Assembly: GCF_000018045.1 (NCBI RefSeq)
Contig: NC_009792.1
Coordinates: 3,348,001-3,412,000, forward strand
DNA from: Citrobacter koseri ATCC BAA-895
GTDB lineage: Bacteria > Pseudomonadota > Gammaproteobacteria > Enterobacterales > Enterobacteriaceae
Direction of reading: 5' to 3'
Length of the DNA stretch: 64,000 nt
The notes below the pieces were generated by a model. It searched no databases and had not been told where the DNA came from. It worked only from the letters and a program-made list of their open reading frames with translations. A program made the translations under genes and the position numbers. Within the stretch, counting starts at the first letter, position 1, and every line of letters begins with the position of its first letter. Shown here piece after piece: positions 25,718 to 34,697 of this stretch.

Positions 25718-26683
25718 ATGATTAGCGGCGTGTTGTATGCCCTGCTGGCAGGGTTAATGTGGGGACTGATTTTTGTCGGACCGTTGATCGTACCGGAGTA
25801 TCCGGCGGTATTGCAGTCGATGGGGCGCTATCTGGCGCTGGGGTTAATTGCTGTGCCCCTGGCGTGGCTGGGGCGTGCGCGCCTGCGCCAGTTGACGCGC
25901 AAAGACTGGATAACCGCACTCGCGCTGACGATGATGGGCAATCTGATCTATTACGTCTGCCTGGCGAGCGCTATCCAGCGCACGGGAGCCCCTGTTTCTA
26001 CCATGATCATCGGCACGTTGCCGGTGGTGATCCCGGTGTTTGCCAACCTGCTCTACAGCCAGCGAGATGGTAAGTTATCCTGGCGGCGTCTGGCGCCTGC
26101 GCTGGCGCTCATCGGCGTTGGCCTGCTGTGCGTCAATATTGCGGAGCTGAATCAGGGGCTGCCGGAGTTTAGCGGCTGGCGCTACGGTTCAGGTATCGCG
26201 CTGGCGCTGGTTTCCGTTGTGTGCTGGGCATGGTACGCGTTGCGTAATGCCCGCTGGCTGCGGGAAAACCCGGATAAACATCCGATGATGTGGGCAACAG
26301 CACAGGCGCTAGTGACGCTTCCCGTTTCGCTGCTGGGTTATGTTGCGGCCTGCATCTGGTTGGGTAAGCAGATGCCCGACTTTCCTCTCCCCTTTGGCCC
26401 CCGGCCGGATGTCTTTGTCGCCCTGATGGTCGCCATTGCCGTGCTCTGTTCATGGGTGGGGGCGCTATGCTGGAACGTCGCCAGTCAAAAGCTGCCGACG
26501 GTGATTCTGGGGCCCTTGATCGTGTTCGAAACGCTGGCTGGCCTGTTGTACACCTTTATACTGCGCCAGGAATTTCCACCGCTGCTGACGGTAAGCGGCA
26601 TTGCGCTGCTGATTGTTGGGGTGGTGATAGCCGTCAGAGCCAGGCCGCAGAAACCCGGCGTCGTCGTGGTTTCACAGTCATAA
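25718..26683 (+). CDS. ytfF: YtfF, EamA/DMT-family inner-membrane transporter
   Basis: Inner-membrane protein of 321 residues with ten predicted hydrophobic helices forming two EamA repeats. The first repeat contains LLAGLMWGLIFVGP and the second LALVSVVCWAWYALRNA. The family exports metabolites or amino acids; the substrate of YtfF is unknown. ATG at 25718 (ISGVLYALL follows) matches the E. coli protein; an in-frame ATG five codons upstream is less likely. The AraC gene immediately upstream on the same strand could be its regulator. Confidence 0.93.
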   Translation: MISGVLYALLAGLMWGLIFVGPLIVPEYPAVLQSMGRYLALGLIAVPLAWLGRARLRQLTRKDWITALALTMMGNLIYYVCLASAIQRTGAPVSTMIIGTLPVVIPVFANLLYSQRDGKLSWRRLAPALALIGVGLLCVNIAELNQGLPEFSGWRYGSGIALALVSVVCWAWYALRNARWLRENPDKHPMMWATAQALVTLPVSLLGYVAACIWLGKQMPDFPLPFGPRPDVFVALMVAIAVLCSWVGALCWNVASQKLPTVILGPLIVFETLAGLLYTFILRQEFPPLLTVSGIALLIVGVVIAVRARPQKPGVVVVSQS

Positions 26684-26684
26684 T

Positions 26685-26741
26685 GTGCCGGATGGCGCTG
26701 CGCTAATCCGGCCTACAAGATATTATCCTGTAGGCCGGAGC
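26685..26741. repeat. REP pair between ytfF and the Tsr-like gene
   Basis: REP arms TGCCGGATGGCGCTGCGC ... TAATCCGGCCTAC and TGTAGGCCGGAGC between converging genes. Confidence 0.8.
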
Positions 26742-26746
26742 AGAGG

Positions 26747-28300
26747 TTAAACTTTAAACACCGCTACCGTCTGGGTCAGACGCGCCGCCTGCTCTTCAAG
26801 CGCTACGGCGGCAGTCGCCGACTCTTCCACCAGCGCGGCGTTCTGCTGCGTCACGCGATCCATCTCCGCCACCGCCAGGCCAACCTGGTCAATGCCGCGA
26901 CTTTGTTCATCAGATGCAGAGGCAATCTCCCCCATGATGTCGGTCACACGCGTTACCGCACTGACAATTTCCGCCATCGTTTCCCCCGCTTCATGCACCA
27001 GCGCGGAACCCGCGCTGACCCGATTACCGGAGTCATCAATCAGCGTTTTGATCTCTTTCGCCGCCTGCGCGCTACGCTGCGCCAGCGTGCGCACCTCGCC
27101 AGCGACCACCGCAAAGCCACGGCCCTGTTCGCCCGCGCGAGCGGCTTCCACCGCCGCGTTCAGCGCCAGGATATTGGTCTGGAATGCGATACCGTCGATA
27201 ACGCTGGTGATCTGCGCGATTTTGCTGGAGCTGGTGGCAATTTCATCCATCGTGCGCACAACGCCGTCCACTACGTTGCCGCCCTTCTGCGCCGTCTCAG
27301 AGGCATTTTTCGCCAGGCTGGACGCCTGACGCGCGTTGTCGGCGTTCTGTCTCACGGTTGCGGTGAGTTGTTCCATACTGGCGGCAGTCTCTTCCAGCGA
27401 TGCAGCCTGCTGTTCAGTACGTGAAGAGAGATCGCTACTGCCTGTCGCAATTTCACCCGCACCGGTATAGATCGTGTCAGCGCCTTCACGTACCACGCTG
27501 ACCGTGTTCGCCAGCGCCTGCTGCATCTCATGTACGTTATGCGCCAGCAGCGCCATTTCATTACTGCCTTCGGTATGGATATTGCGCGTCAGGTCGCCTG
27601 CCGCAATATGGCGGATATGTTCCATAACATCATGCAACGGTTTAAGTAAGACACGCTGCATTGCCAGCCAGCTAATCACGATCACCGCGACAACCGCCAG
27701 CATAACGGCCGCCAGAATCCACAGAATGCGCTGGTAGTCCTGTTCATTTTGTTGAATGCCCGCGTTCGTCAGTTCGGCCTGCGCGGCACGCCATTCCAGG
27801 TACACGTCCTGCATCGCCGTCTGTTTTTGTTCCGCATTCTGTTTGAACATCTCTTCCAGTTGTCCTGCGGCAAGGAAGGTATTCATTTTCGCCAGCGTCG
27901 CGGAGTAGATGCCGTACTGCTCTTCCAGACGGTCGGCCAGGTGTTCATCCAGCCCCGGCGTTTCTGGCAGCGCGTAGTATTTATCGTAATGACGCTGCGC
28001 ATCAGCCAGCAGGGCATTCGCCGTCTTCACCAGTTCATTTAGCTGACCGCCGTTGATCTCATTGGCCATGCTACTTTGCAGGCGCAACATGCCGCGGTTA
28101 AGCGTGACGCGCGCCTGGTTCAGGCTGATCCAGGCATCGGTAAACTCCGCGACGTTCTGGCTGGAACGCTGCGATACGGTAAAATTTTGCTTATCGTTAT
28201 TGAGCGCGCTGATAAAAACGCCCGCCGAAATAAGCTGCATCGCGCCGAGGGCGAGTAATACGATAATCAGTAAGGTTATAACTTTGATTCGTTTGAACAT
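26747..28300 (-). CDS. Tsr-like methyl-accepting chemotaxis protein
   Basis: Inner-membrane chemoreceptor of 517 residues. TM1 is at about 8-30, followed by a periplasmic four-helix domain (about 31-190), TM2 (about 193-213), HAMP (about 215-268) and the signalling coiled coil. The three arginines that bind amino-acid ligands in E. coli Tsr are kept at the same numbers (Arg64, Arg69, Arg73). Tsr Phe151 and Thr156 are replaced by Met and Ala, so specificity probably differs. The protein stops at VAVFKV and lacks the C-terminal NWETF CheR/CheB tether. A near-perfect sigma-28 promoter lies upstream. It has no counterpart at this site in E. coli K-12 as I remember it. Confidence 0.92.
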   Translation of the reverse strand: MFKRIKVITLLIIVLLALGAMQLISAGVFISALNNDKQNFTVSQRSSQNVAEFTDAWISLNQARVTLNRGMLRLQSSMANEINGGQLNELVKTANALLADAQRHYDKYYALPETPGLDEHLADRLEEQYGIYSATLAKMNTFLAAGQLEEMFKQNAEQKQTAMQDVYLEWRAAQAELTNAGIQQNEQDYQRILWILAAVMLAVVAVIVISWLAMQRVLLKPLHDVMEHIRHIAAGDLTRNIHTEGSNEMALLAHNVHEMQQALANTVSVVREGADTIYTGAGEIATGSSDLSSRTEQQAASLEETAASMEQLTATVRQNADNARQASSLAKNASETAQKGGNVVDGVVRTMDEIATSSSKIAQITSVIDGIAFQTNILALNAAVEAARAGEQGRGFAVVAGEVRTLAQRSAQAAKEIKTLIDDSGNRVSAGSALVHEAGETMAEIVSAVTRVTDIMGEIASASDEQSRGIDQVGLAVAEMDRVTQQNAALVEESATAAVALEEQAARLTQTVAVFKV

Positions 28301-28339
28301 TTGTTGCCTTTTACTATGCAGGTATTGTCAGAGGTCTAA

Positions 28340-28366
28340 CTATCGGCAGTGCCGCCGGCATATTTA
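28340..28366 (-). promoter_or_regulatory. Sigma-28 (FliA) promoter of the Tsr-like chemoreceptor
   Basis: Minus strand TAAATATG (28359-28366), 11 bases, then GCCGATAG (28340-28347). The -10 matches 7 of 8 consensus positions (GCCGATAA), the -35 core TAAA is perfect and the spacing is exact. Confidence 0.85.
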
Positions 28367-28496
28367 ATTTTGCCCGGCGACTTGCCGCGCGTATTCCTGC
28401 CCTTTTCAATAAGATTCAGCACGTTAAGGCACAAACATTTTTTTGTGATGGTCATCACGTTTTATTCTGACCCGAAAGGGTTATATCTTCGGCTTA

Positions 28497-28519
28497 AAGA
28501 TGTATTTAAAATACATCTT
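28497..28519. promoter_or_regulatory. NsrR-binding site upstream of ytfE
   Basis: Perfect 11-1-11 palindrome: left half AAGATGTATTT (28497-28507), centre A, right half AAATACATCTT (28509-28519). This equals the full NsrR consensus AAGATGYATTT-N-AAATRCATCTT. It sits 26 bp before the ytfE start codon, placing it over the promoter, and predicts repression lifted by nitric oxide. The regulator gene nsrR is at 49318-49743. Confidence 0.93.
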
Positions 28520-28545
28520 ATATTATTGAGAATGAGGTAACGGCT

Positions 28546-29208
28546 ATGTCTTTTCGCGATCAACCTTTAGGTGAACTGGCGCTCTCTATTCCTCGCGCCT
28601 CGGCGCTGTTTCGTAAGTACGATATGGATTACTGCTGCGGTGGTAAGCAGACGCTCGCGCGCGCTGCTGCACGTAAAGAGCTGGATGTAGAAGCCATTGA
28701 AGCAGAACTGGCACAGTTGGCTGAACAACCGATTGAGAAGGACTGGCGTACCGCGCCGTTGGCCGAAATTATCGACCATATTATCGTGCGCTACCACGAC
28801 AGACACCGCGAGCAGCTGCCGGAGCTGATCCTGCAAGCCACCAAAGTGGAACGCGTTCACGCAGACAAACCCAGCGTACCGAAAGGTCTGGCGAAATACC
28901 TGACTATGCTGCATCAGGAACTTTCCAGCCACATGATGAAAGAAGAGCAGATCCTGTTCCCGATGATCAAACAAGGCATGGGAAGCCAGGCAATGGGCCC
29001 GATTAGCGTCATGGAAAGCGAACACGATGACGCTGGCGAATTGCTGGAAGTGATCAAACACACCACCAACAACGTCACGCCGCCGCCAGAAGCCTGCACC
29101 ACCTGGAAAGCGATGTACAACGGCATTAATGAAATGATTGACGATCTGATGGAGCACATCAGTCTGGAAAACAACGTCTTGTTCCCGCGCGCACTGGCCG
29201 GGGAATGA
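28546..29208 (+). CDS. ytfE: Iron-sulfur cluster repair protein YtfE (RIC)
   Basis: Cytoplasmic di-iron protein of 220 residues that repairs Fe-S clusters damaged by nitric oxide or peroxide. An N-terminal ScdA_N domain carries the conserved Cys30-Cys31 pair (YCCGGK). A hemerythrin-like four-helix bundle supplies the iron ligands (DHIIVRYHDRH, LHQELSSHMMKEE, ESEHDDAG, EHISLENN). ATG at 28546 follows GAGGT. The upstream palindrome is a textbook NsrR site. Confidence 0.97.
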   Translation: MSFRDQPLGELALSIPRASALFRKYDMDYCCGGKQTLARAAARKELDVEAIEAELAQLAEQPIEKDWRTAPLAEIIDHIIVRYHDRHREQLPELILQATKVERVHADKPSVPKGLAKYLTMLHQELSSHMMKEEQILFPMIKQGMGSQAMGPISVMESEHDDAGELLEVIKHTTNNVTPPPEACTTWKAMYNGINEMIDDLMEHISLENNVLFPRALAGE

Positions 29209-29212
29209 TGTG

Positions 29213-29282
29213 TTGCCGGATGGCTCTAACGCTTATCCGGCCTACAATCCGTAGGCCCGGTAAGCTTTGCGCCACCGGGCAT
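29213..29282. repeat. BIME between ytfE and cycA
   Basis: Inverted REP units TTGCCGGATGGC ... TATCCGGCCTAC and GTAGGCCCGGTAAGC ... CACCGGGCA between converging genes. Confidence 0.85.
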
Positions 29283-29287
29283 CAAGA

Positions 29288-30697
29288 TTAACGCACTCCT
29301 GCCATACGTTTCTTACCGATAAACAGCCAGCCCAGCCCCAGCGCAATAAACCACAGCGGCGTGACGATCAGCGCCTGACGGGTATCATCTTCCAGCGTCA
29401 GCAGTACCAGCACAAAGACGAAGAACGCCATACACACCCAGCACATCAGCTTACCAAGCGGCATCTTATAGATGGACTTCTCATGCAGGTGCGGACGCTG
29501 CTTACGGTACACCAGGTACGAGCAGAGAATGATGGTCCAGACAAACATGAACAGAATAGCCGACACCGTCGTGATCATGGTGAACGCGCCAATCACGCTC
29601 GGATTGATGTACAGCATCACCACGCCGCCCAGCAGACAGATACAGGAGAAGGTCAGCCCTTTCGCCGGTACCGCGCGCTTAGACAATTTAGCGAACGCTT
29701 TCGGCGCCACACCCTCTTGCGCCAGACCAAACAGCATACGGCTGGTAGAGAACACGCCGCTGTTGGCGGAAGAGGCCGCAGACGTCAGCACCACGAAGTT
29801 AATCAGGCTGGCGGCGGCCGGCAGTCCTACCAGTACAAACAGCTCAACAAACGGGCTTTTGGTTGGTACTACCGAGCTCCACGGCGTGACCGACATAATG
29901 ATGATCAGCGCAAAAACGTAGAACATGATGATACGAATCGGGATTGAGTTAATCGCGCGCGGCAGGGATTTCTCCGGGTCTTTGGTCTCTGCGGCGGTGG
30001 TGCCCACCAGTTCAATCCCCACGAACGCGAATACCGCTATCTGGAAGCCCGCAAAGAAGCCGCTGATCCCTTTCGGGAACCAGCCGCCATCATTCCACAG
30101 ATGAGTAAACGACGCTTCAACCCCGGTCGGTGATTTGAAGTGCATCATAACCATCACCAGACCGACGACGATCAGCGCCACGATGGCGACAATCTTGATC
30201 ATCGCGAACCAGAACTCCATCTCGCCGAACATTTTCACGGTCGCAAGGTTAAGGCTCAGCAGCAGAACAACGACCGCCAGCGAGGCGACCCAGTCGGAAA
30301 GGCCGGGGAACCAAAACTGCGCATAGGCGGTAATCGCAACGACGTCCGCCATCCCGGTGACCACCCAGCAGAACCAGTAAGTCCAGCCGGTGAAATATCC
30401 CGCCCACGGCCCGAGCAGGTCGGAAGCGAAATCACTGAAGGATTTATATTCCAGATTCGAGAGCAGCAATTCACCCATTGCCCGCATGACGAAAAAGAGC
30501 ATAAAACCGATGATCATATAAACGAAAATGATCGACGGCCCGGCGAGGCTGATCGTTTTACCGGAGCCCATAAATAAGCCGGTGCCGATGGCGCCGCCAA
30601 TCGCAATAAGCTGAATATGACGGTTTGTGAGATTGCGCCGTAGCGACTGTTCAGCCGGTGCCTGTTCGTCGGCAACGACTTTTACCTGATCTACCAT
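29288..30697 (-). CDS. cycA: D-serine/D-alanine/glycine:H+ symporter
   Basis: Inner-membrane amino-acid permease of the APC family (469 residues, about 12 transmembrane helices). It imports glycine, D-alanine, D-serine and D-cycloserine. The family motif IAIGGAIGTGLFMGSG (about 31-46) lies in the first helix. The 5' untranslated region has a CA-rich stretch of the kind paired by the small RNA GcvB, which represses cycA in E. coli and Salmonella. A BIME follows the stop codon. Confidence 0.97.
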   Translation of the reverse strand: MVDQVKVVADEQAPAEQSLRRNLTNRHIQLIAIGGAIGTGLFMGSGKTISLAGPSIIFVYMIIGFMLFFVMRAMGELLLSNLEYKSFSDFASDLLGPWAGYFTGWTYWFCWVVTGMADVVAITAYAQFWFPGLSDWVASLAVVVLLLSLNLATVKMFGEMEFWFAMIKIVAIVALIVVGLVMVMMHFKSPTGVEASFTHLWNDGGWFPKGISGFFAGFQIAVFAFVGIELVGTTAAETKDPEKSLPRAINSIPIRIIMFYVFALIIIMSVTPWSSVVPTKSPFVELFVLVGLPAAASLINFVVLTSAASSANSGVFSTSRMLFGLAQEGVAPKAFAKLSKRAVPAKGLTFSCICLLGGVVMLYINPSVIGAFTMITTVSAILFMFVWTIILCSYLVYRKQRPHLHEKSIYKMPLGKLMCWVCMAFFVFVLVLLTLEDDTRQALIVTPLWFIALGLGWLFIGKKRMAGVR

Positions 30698-30719
30698 GTT
30701 TTTTCTTCCTGTACCTGTC

Positions 30720-30730
30720 TGTGTTGTGCA
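30720..30730 (-). promoter_or_regulatory. Probable GcvB small-RNA pairing site in the cycA leader
   Basis: On the mRNA strand TGCACAACACA about 22-33 nt before the cycA start codon. GcvB's G/U-rich R1 region pairs with such CACAACA-type runs in amino-acid transport mRNAs, and cycA is an established GcvB target. Exact pairing here is inferred. Confidence 0.6.
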
Positions 30731-30966
30731 GGCTCTGCGGCCTTTAGTGCGTCATATGATACGACGATCCTGTTATCAGGACTCATCGATATTAGGTAAG
30801 AATCGGCGGGATGAATACTAAGATTTAGATATAATGTTAATTATATGTTTAAAGTGAGTGTCATATCACTCTGGCAACGCGAATTAGCTCACAAAAATAC
30901 ACGCAATAGCTACATTTGCAAGATAAAATATCGACATCTGGCTAACTTACGGTTTTCTTGCATATT

Positions 30967-30998
30967 TTCTGTTCCCCCCAACAAAGAGGGGAACAGAA
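30967..30998. terminator. Strong hairpin after fklB, possible terminator
   Basis: Perfect 11-bp stem TTCTGTTCCCC / GGGGAACAGAA with a 10-nt loop just beyond the fklB stop codon. No clear U-tract follows on either strand, so it may protect the 3' end rather than terminate. Confidence 0.45.
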
Positions 30999-31006
30999 GT
31001 CACTGC

Positions 31007-31627
31007 TTACAGGATTTCCAGCAGTTCTACGTCAAACACCAGAGTGCTGAACGGAGGAATGGACGCGCCCGCGCCACGCTCGCCGTAGGCCAGTTCCTGA
31101 GGGATAGTCAGTTCCCATTTGGAACCAACCGGCATCAGGGTCAGCGCTTCAATCCAGCCTGGGATCACGCCGTTCACCGGGAATTCAGCCGGTTCACCGC
31201 GCGCAACGGAGCTGTCAAAGACGGTGCCGTCGATCAGTTTGCCGGTGTAGTGTACGCGTACACGGTCAGTACGCGCCGGAATCGCGCCTTCACCCTGGGT
31301 GATCACGCGGAATTGCAGACCGGATTCGGTGCTGTTCACACCCTCTTTCTCACGGTTTTCTTCCAGATATTTGACGCCATCTGCCGCCATTGCCTGGAAA
31401 CGTTCGCGACGTACGGCATCCGCACGTTCGTGAATTTCACGCAGCGCGCGATGCACCACATCAACAGGCACTGCCGGGTGTTTGCCTTCCAGCGCATCAG
31501 CGATACCTGCCACCAGCGCTTCAGGCAACAGACCTTCCAGACCGGATTCGCTCAGCTGCTGCCCTACCTGTAAACCAATGCCGTAGCTTGCTTGCGCTTC
31601 GATAGTGTCAAAAGTCGGGGTTGCCAT
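31007..31627 (-). CDS. fklB: FKBP-type peptidyl-prolyl isomerase FklB (FKBP22)
   Basis: Peptidyl-prolyl cis-trans isomerase of 206 residues. An N-terminal FKBP dimerisation domain (about 5-90) is followed by an FKBP_C catalytic domain (about 115-205, with VHYTGKLIDGTVFDSS and the active-site tryptophan in IPGWIEAL). It has no signal peptide and is cytoplasmic. The open frame runs 41 codons upstream, but ATG at 31627, with AAGGA 6 bases before it, is the family start. Confidence 0.97.
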   Translation of the reverse strand: MATPTFDTIEAQASYGIGLQVGQQLSESGLEGLLPEALVAGIADALEGKHPAVPVDVVHRALREIHERADAVRRERFQAMAADGVKYLEENREKEGVNSTESGLQFRVITQGEGAIPARTDRVRVHYTGKLIDGTVFDSSVARGEPAEFPVNGVIPGWIEALTLMPVGSKWELTIPQELAYGERGAGASIPPFSTLVFDVELLEIL

Positions 31628-31846
31628 CATATTTCCTTTCATCGGAGGTAAAGTAGCGGGCAGCATAACAGCCACGTCTCTTCCGGTAAAACTTTGTCTC
31701 GGGAAGAGATGACAAATCGCGGGGAAAAAGAAACAATAAGAATAACCCATGCTGATGTCACGAAAGCGGGTATAACTACGAACATCATAGCGTTAGGCAT
31801 CTATACTCTATGATTGAGGAACGAGACGCGGAGCAGGAGGAAAGCC

Positions 31847-32497
31847 ATGCCCGGGCGCTTTGAACTAAAACCAACCCTGGCGAAAATCTGGCATGCACCG
31901 GACAATTTTCGCATCATGGACCCGCTGCCGCCTATGCATCGCCGTGGCATTATTATTGCCGCTATCGTGCTGGTGGTCGGTTTTCTGCTTCCCTCGAATG
32001 ATACCCGCGATACGCCCGTCGTCACGCGTAATGTCCAGACAGATATCCAGTCACAGTCGCAACCGCCGACAGAAGCCGAACTTCAGGCGCAACTGGTCGC
32101 CCCGCAAAACGATCCGGGACAGGTCGCCCCCGTGGCGCCGGAACCCATCCAGGAAGGTCAACCGGAAGAGCCGCCGCAGACGCAGCAATCCCAGCCGCAA
32201 ACACAGCCTTTCCAGCAGAATGGGGGAATTGACCAGCAGTGGCGCTCCTATCGCGTGGAGTCAGGTAAAACGCTGGCGCAGTTGTTCCGTGACCACGGCC
32301 TACCGCCAACGGACGTTTACGCGATGGCGCAGGTTGAAGGCGCAGGCAAGCCGCTGAGCAATCTGAAAGATGGCCAGATGGTGCAGATCCGCCAGAATGC
32401 GAATGGCGTGGTGACAGGATTGACCATCGATACCGGTAATGACCAACAGGTTCTGTTTACCCGTCAGCCAAACGGCAGCTTTATTCGCGCCCGTTAA
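31847..32497 (+). CDS. ytfB: YtfB, OapA-family cell-division-associated protein
   Basis: Bitopic inner-membrane protein of 216 residues. A cytoplasmic N-terminus is followed by one transmembrane helix (about 33-48), a proline/glutamine-rich periplasmic linker (about 70-125) and a C-terminal OapA/LysM-like domain (about 130-216). In E. coli YtfB binds glycan and localises to the division site; overproduction or loss affects cell shape and adhesion. ATG at 31847 with AGGAGGAA upstream is used; the frame opens at 31814. A REP pair follows. Confidence 0.94.
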   Translation: MPGRFELKPTLAKIWHAPDNFRIMDPLPPMHRRGIIIAAIVLVVGFLLPSNDTRDTPVVTRNVQTDIQSQSQPPTEAELQAQLVAPQNDPGQVAPVAPEPIQEGQPEEPPQTQQSQPQTQPFQQNGGIDQQWRSYRVESGKTLAQLFRDHGLPPTDVYAMAQVEGAGKPLSNLKDGQMVQIRQNANGVVTGLTIDTGNDQQVLFTRQPNGSFIRAR

Positions 32498-32506
32498 GCG
32501 CGCAAA

Positions 32507-32588
32507 TTGCCGGATGGCGGCGTCGCCTTATCCGGCCTACGGCACTCGCGATTGCAGGTCTGATAAGCGGTAGCGCCATCAGGCGTTA
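32507..32588. repeat. BIME between ytfB and the DMT transporter
   Basis: REP units TTGCCGGATGGCGGCGTCGCC ... ATCCGGCCTAC and GATAAGCGGTAGCGCCATCAGGC. The last bases overlap the 3' end of the transporter gene. Confidence 0.8.
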
Positions 32589-33515
32589 CCGCTTCACCTT
32601 GTTTACCCACCAGATCCCCGAACACACCAGCACCAGCGCAACCGCATATTTCAATTCAAAAATATTTTCGCCGAGGAAAATCGCCGACAGCACCGCACCA
32701 GAAACCGGAATCAGGAAGTTAAACGGCGCAATCATCCCGACGCGGTTGTACTTGAGCAAAATACTCCACAGCGCAAAAGCAACAGACGAGAGCAGCGTCA
32801 GATAGCCCAGAATCGCCACAGAAGAGAGGCCGTGCACGGAGAGCGAGCCGCCGAAGGCATAGCCGCCAATCACCAGCGCCAGGCCGCCGATGCCAAGCTG
32901 ATAGCCCGTCATCACCGTTGGGTCAACCGTCTGCGAAATACGTTTACCGTAAAGGGTCGCGGCAGAAAGAATAAAAGCAGCCAGCACCACGGAGCCATCA
33001 CCCAACAGGCTAAAGCTGAAATCCATCAGCCCGCTGTTGAAGTTCACCACCATCACCCCGGCAAAGCCAAGAATACAGCCGAGGGTTTTGTTGTAGCTCA
33101 GTTTGTCGTTCTGGTAGATGAAGTGCGCCAGCAGCACGCTAAAAAAAGTGCCTGTGGCATTCATGATCGATCCTTTCACGCCCGTGGTGAACGCCAGACC
33201 GATATAGAAAAAGATATATTGCAGCGAGGTTTGCGTCAGCCCCAGCAGGGTCAGTTGACCAAACTGGCGCGGACTTAAGCGGCCGATCGGTTTACGCTGC
33301 GCCATCGCCAGCAACAGCAGCAATAACCCCGCGAACAAGAAACGGTATCCGGCAAAGACAATTTTTGACGGGATATCATCTGTCGCAATCTGAAAGATCT
33401 CGTACCCGCTTTTTATCGCCGGGTAGGCGCTTCCCCATAACAGACAACAAAATGCCGCCCCCAGATAGACAACGTTTTTACGCGCGAACAGGGGTTGCTG
33501 GTGGGTTATCTCCAT
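32586..33515 (-). CDS. DMT-superfamily (EamA) transporter
   Basis: Inner-membrane protein of 309 residues with ten hydrophobic segments in two EamA repeats (FCCLLWGSAYPAIKSGYE in the first; PFNFLIPVSGAVLSAIFLGE in the second). It is a drug/metabolite transporter of unknown substrate and clearly distinct from YtfF in the same window. ATG at 33515 is chosen; only a weak GGTGAT lies upstream. In E. coli K-12 the slot between rplI and ytfB holds yjfZ and ytfA instead, so this is lineage-specific content. Confidence 0.88.
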   Translation of the reverse strand: MEITHQQPLFARKNVVYLGAAFCCLLWGSAYPAIKSGYEIFQIATDDIPSKIVFAGYRFLFAGLLLLLLAMAQRKPIGRLSPRQFGQLTLLGLTQTSLQYIFFYIGLAFTTGVKGSIMNATGTFFSVLLAHFIYQNDKLSYNKTLGCILGFAGVMVVNFNSGLMDFSFSLLGDGSVVLAAFILSAATLYGKRISQTVDPTVMTGYQLGIGGLALVIGGYAFGGSLSVHGLSSVAILGYLTLLSSVAFALWSILLKYNRVGMIAPFNFLIPVSGAVLSAIFLGENIFELKYAVALVLVCSGIWWVNKVKR

Positions 33516-33606
33516 TCCATCACCACTTTGAAATAATGTTTTATTTTTTATTATCCCGAAAAGGGTAAAGAATAGCCAGTGCGAAAAACAGGGGGGCAGA
33601 AAAGCA

Positions 33607-33637
33607 AAACGCCAGCACAAGGCCGGCGTTTTTACGC
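33607..33637 (-). terminator. Terminator of the rpsF-priB-rpsR-rplI operon
   Basis: Minus-strand hairpin AACGCCGGC / GCTGGCGTT (one imperfect pair) followed by TTTTGCTTTT, 17 bp beyond the rplI stop codon. Confidence 0.8.
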
Positions 33638-33653
33638 GATAGAAGAATAAAAC

Positions 33654-34103
33654 TTATTCAGCTACTACGTTTACAGTCAGTTTAGCGAATACTTCGCTGT
33701 GAACCTGGAAGTTCACTTCGTGCTCACCAGTGGTACGCAGAACGCCGTTCGGCAGACGAACTTCGCTCTTAGCCACTTCAACGCCAGCTGCTGTTACAGC
33801 GTCAGCGATGTCGCGAGTACCGATGGAACCGAACAGTTTACCTTCGTCGCCAGCTTTGGACGCGATGGTTACGGTTTCCAGGGCGTTGATTTTCTCTGCG
33901 CGTGCATTTGCAGCAGCCAGAACGTCAGCCAGTTTAGCTTCCAGTTCAGCGCGACGTGCTTCGAAGAACTCAACGTTTTTCTTGGTAGCAGGAACAGCTT
34001 TACCCTGTGGTACCAGGAAGTTACGAGCATAGCCCGCTTTAACGTTAACCTGATCACCCAGGCTACCCAGGTTTGCTACTTTATCAAGCAGAATAACTTG
34101 CAT
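33654..34103 (-). CDS. rplI: 50S ribosomal protein L9
   Basis: Large-subunit protein of 149 residues. Two globular domains are joined by a long central helix: the N-terminal rRNA-binding domain (MQVILLDKVANLGSLGDQVNVKAGYARNFL, abridged as positions 1-30) and a C-terminal domain from about 80. L9 helps maintain reading-frame fidelity. Last gene of the rpsF operon, 41 bp after rpsR, and followed by a terminator. Confidence 0.98.
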   Translation of the reverse strand: MQVILLDKVANLGSLGDQVNVKAGYARNFLVPQGKAVPATKKNVEFFEARRAELEAKLADVLAAANARAEKINALETVTIASKAGDEGKLFGSIGTRDIADAVTAAGVEVAKSEVRLPNGVLRTTGEHEVNFQVHSEVFAKLTVNVVAE

Positions 34104-34144
34104 TACCTTATCCTCTCAAAGTCGTATTAATGGACCGTGGCCGA

Positions 34145-34691
<547 letters not shown>

Positions 34692-34697
34692 CAGAAA

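Larger units (their letters stand above)
30698..31006. other. Leader of cycA and 3' region of fklB
   Basis: 309 bp between two minus-strand genes. It holds the cycA leader with the probable GcvB target, an AT-rich stretch with a 7-bp inverted repeat (30829-30846) that probably contains the cycA promoter, and an 11-bp hairpin next to fklB. No further gene is visible. Confidence 0.5.
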
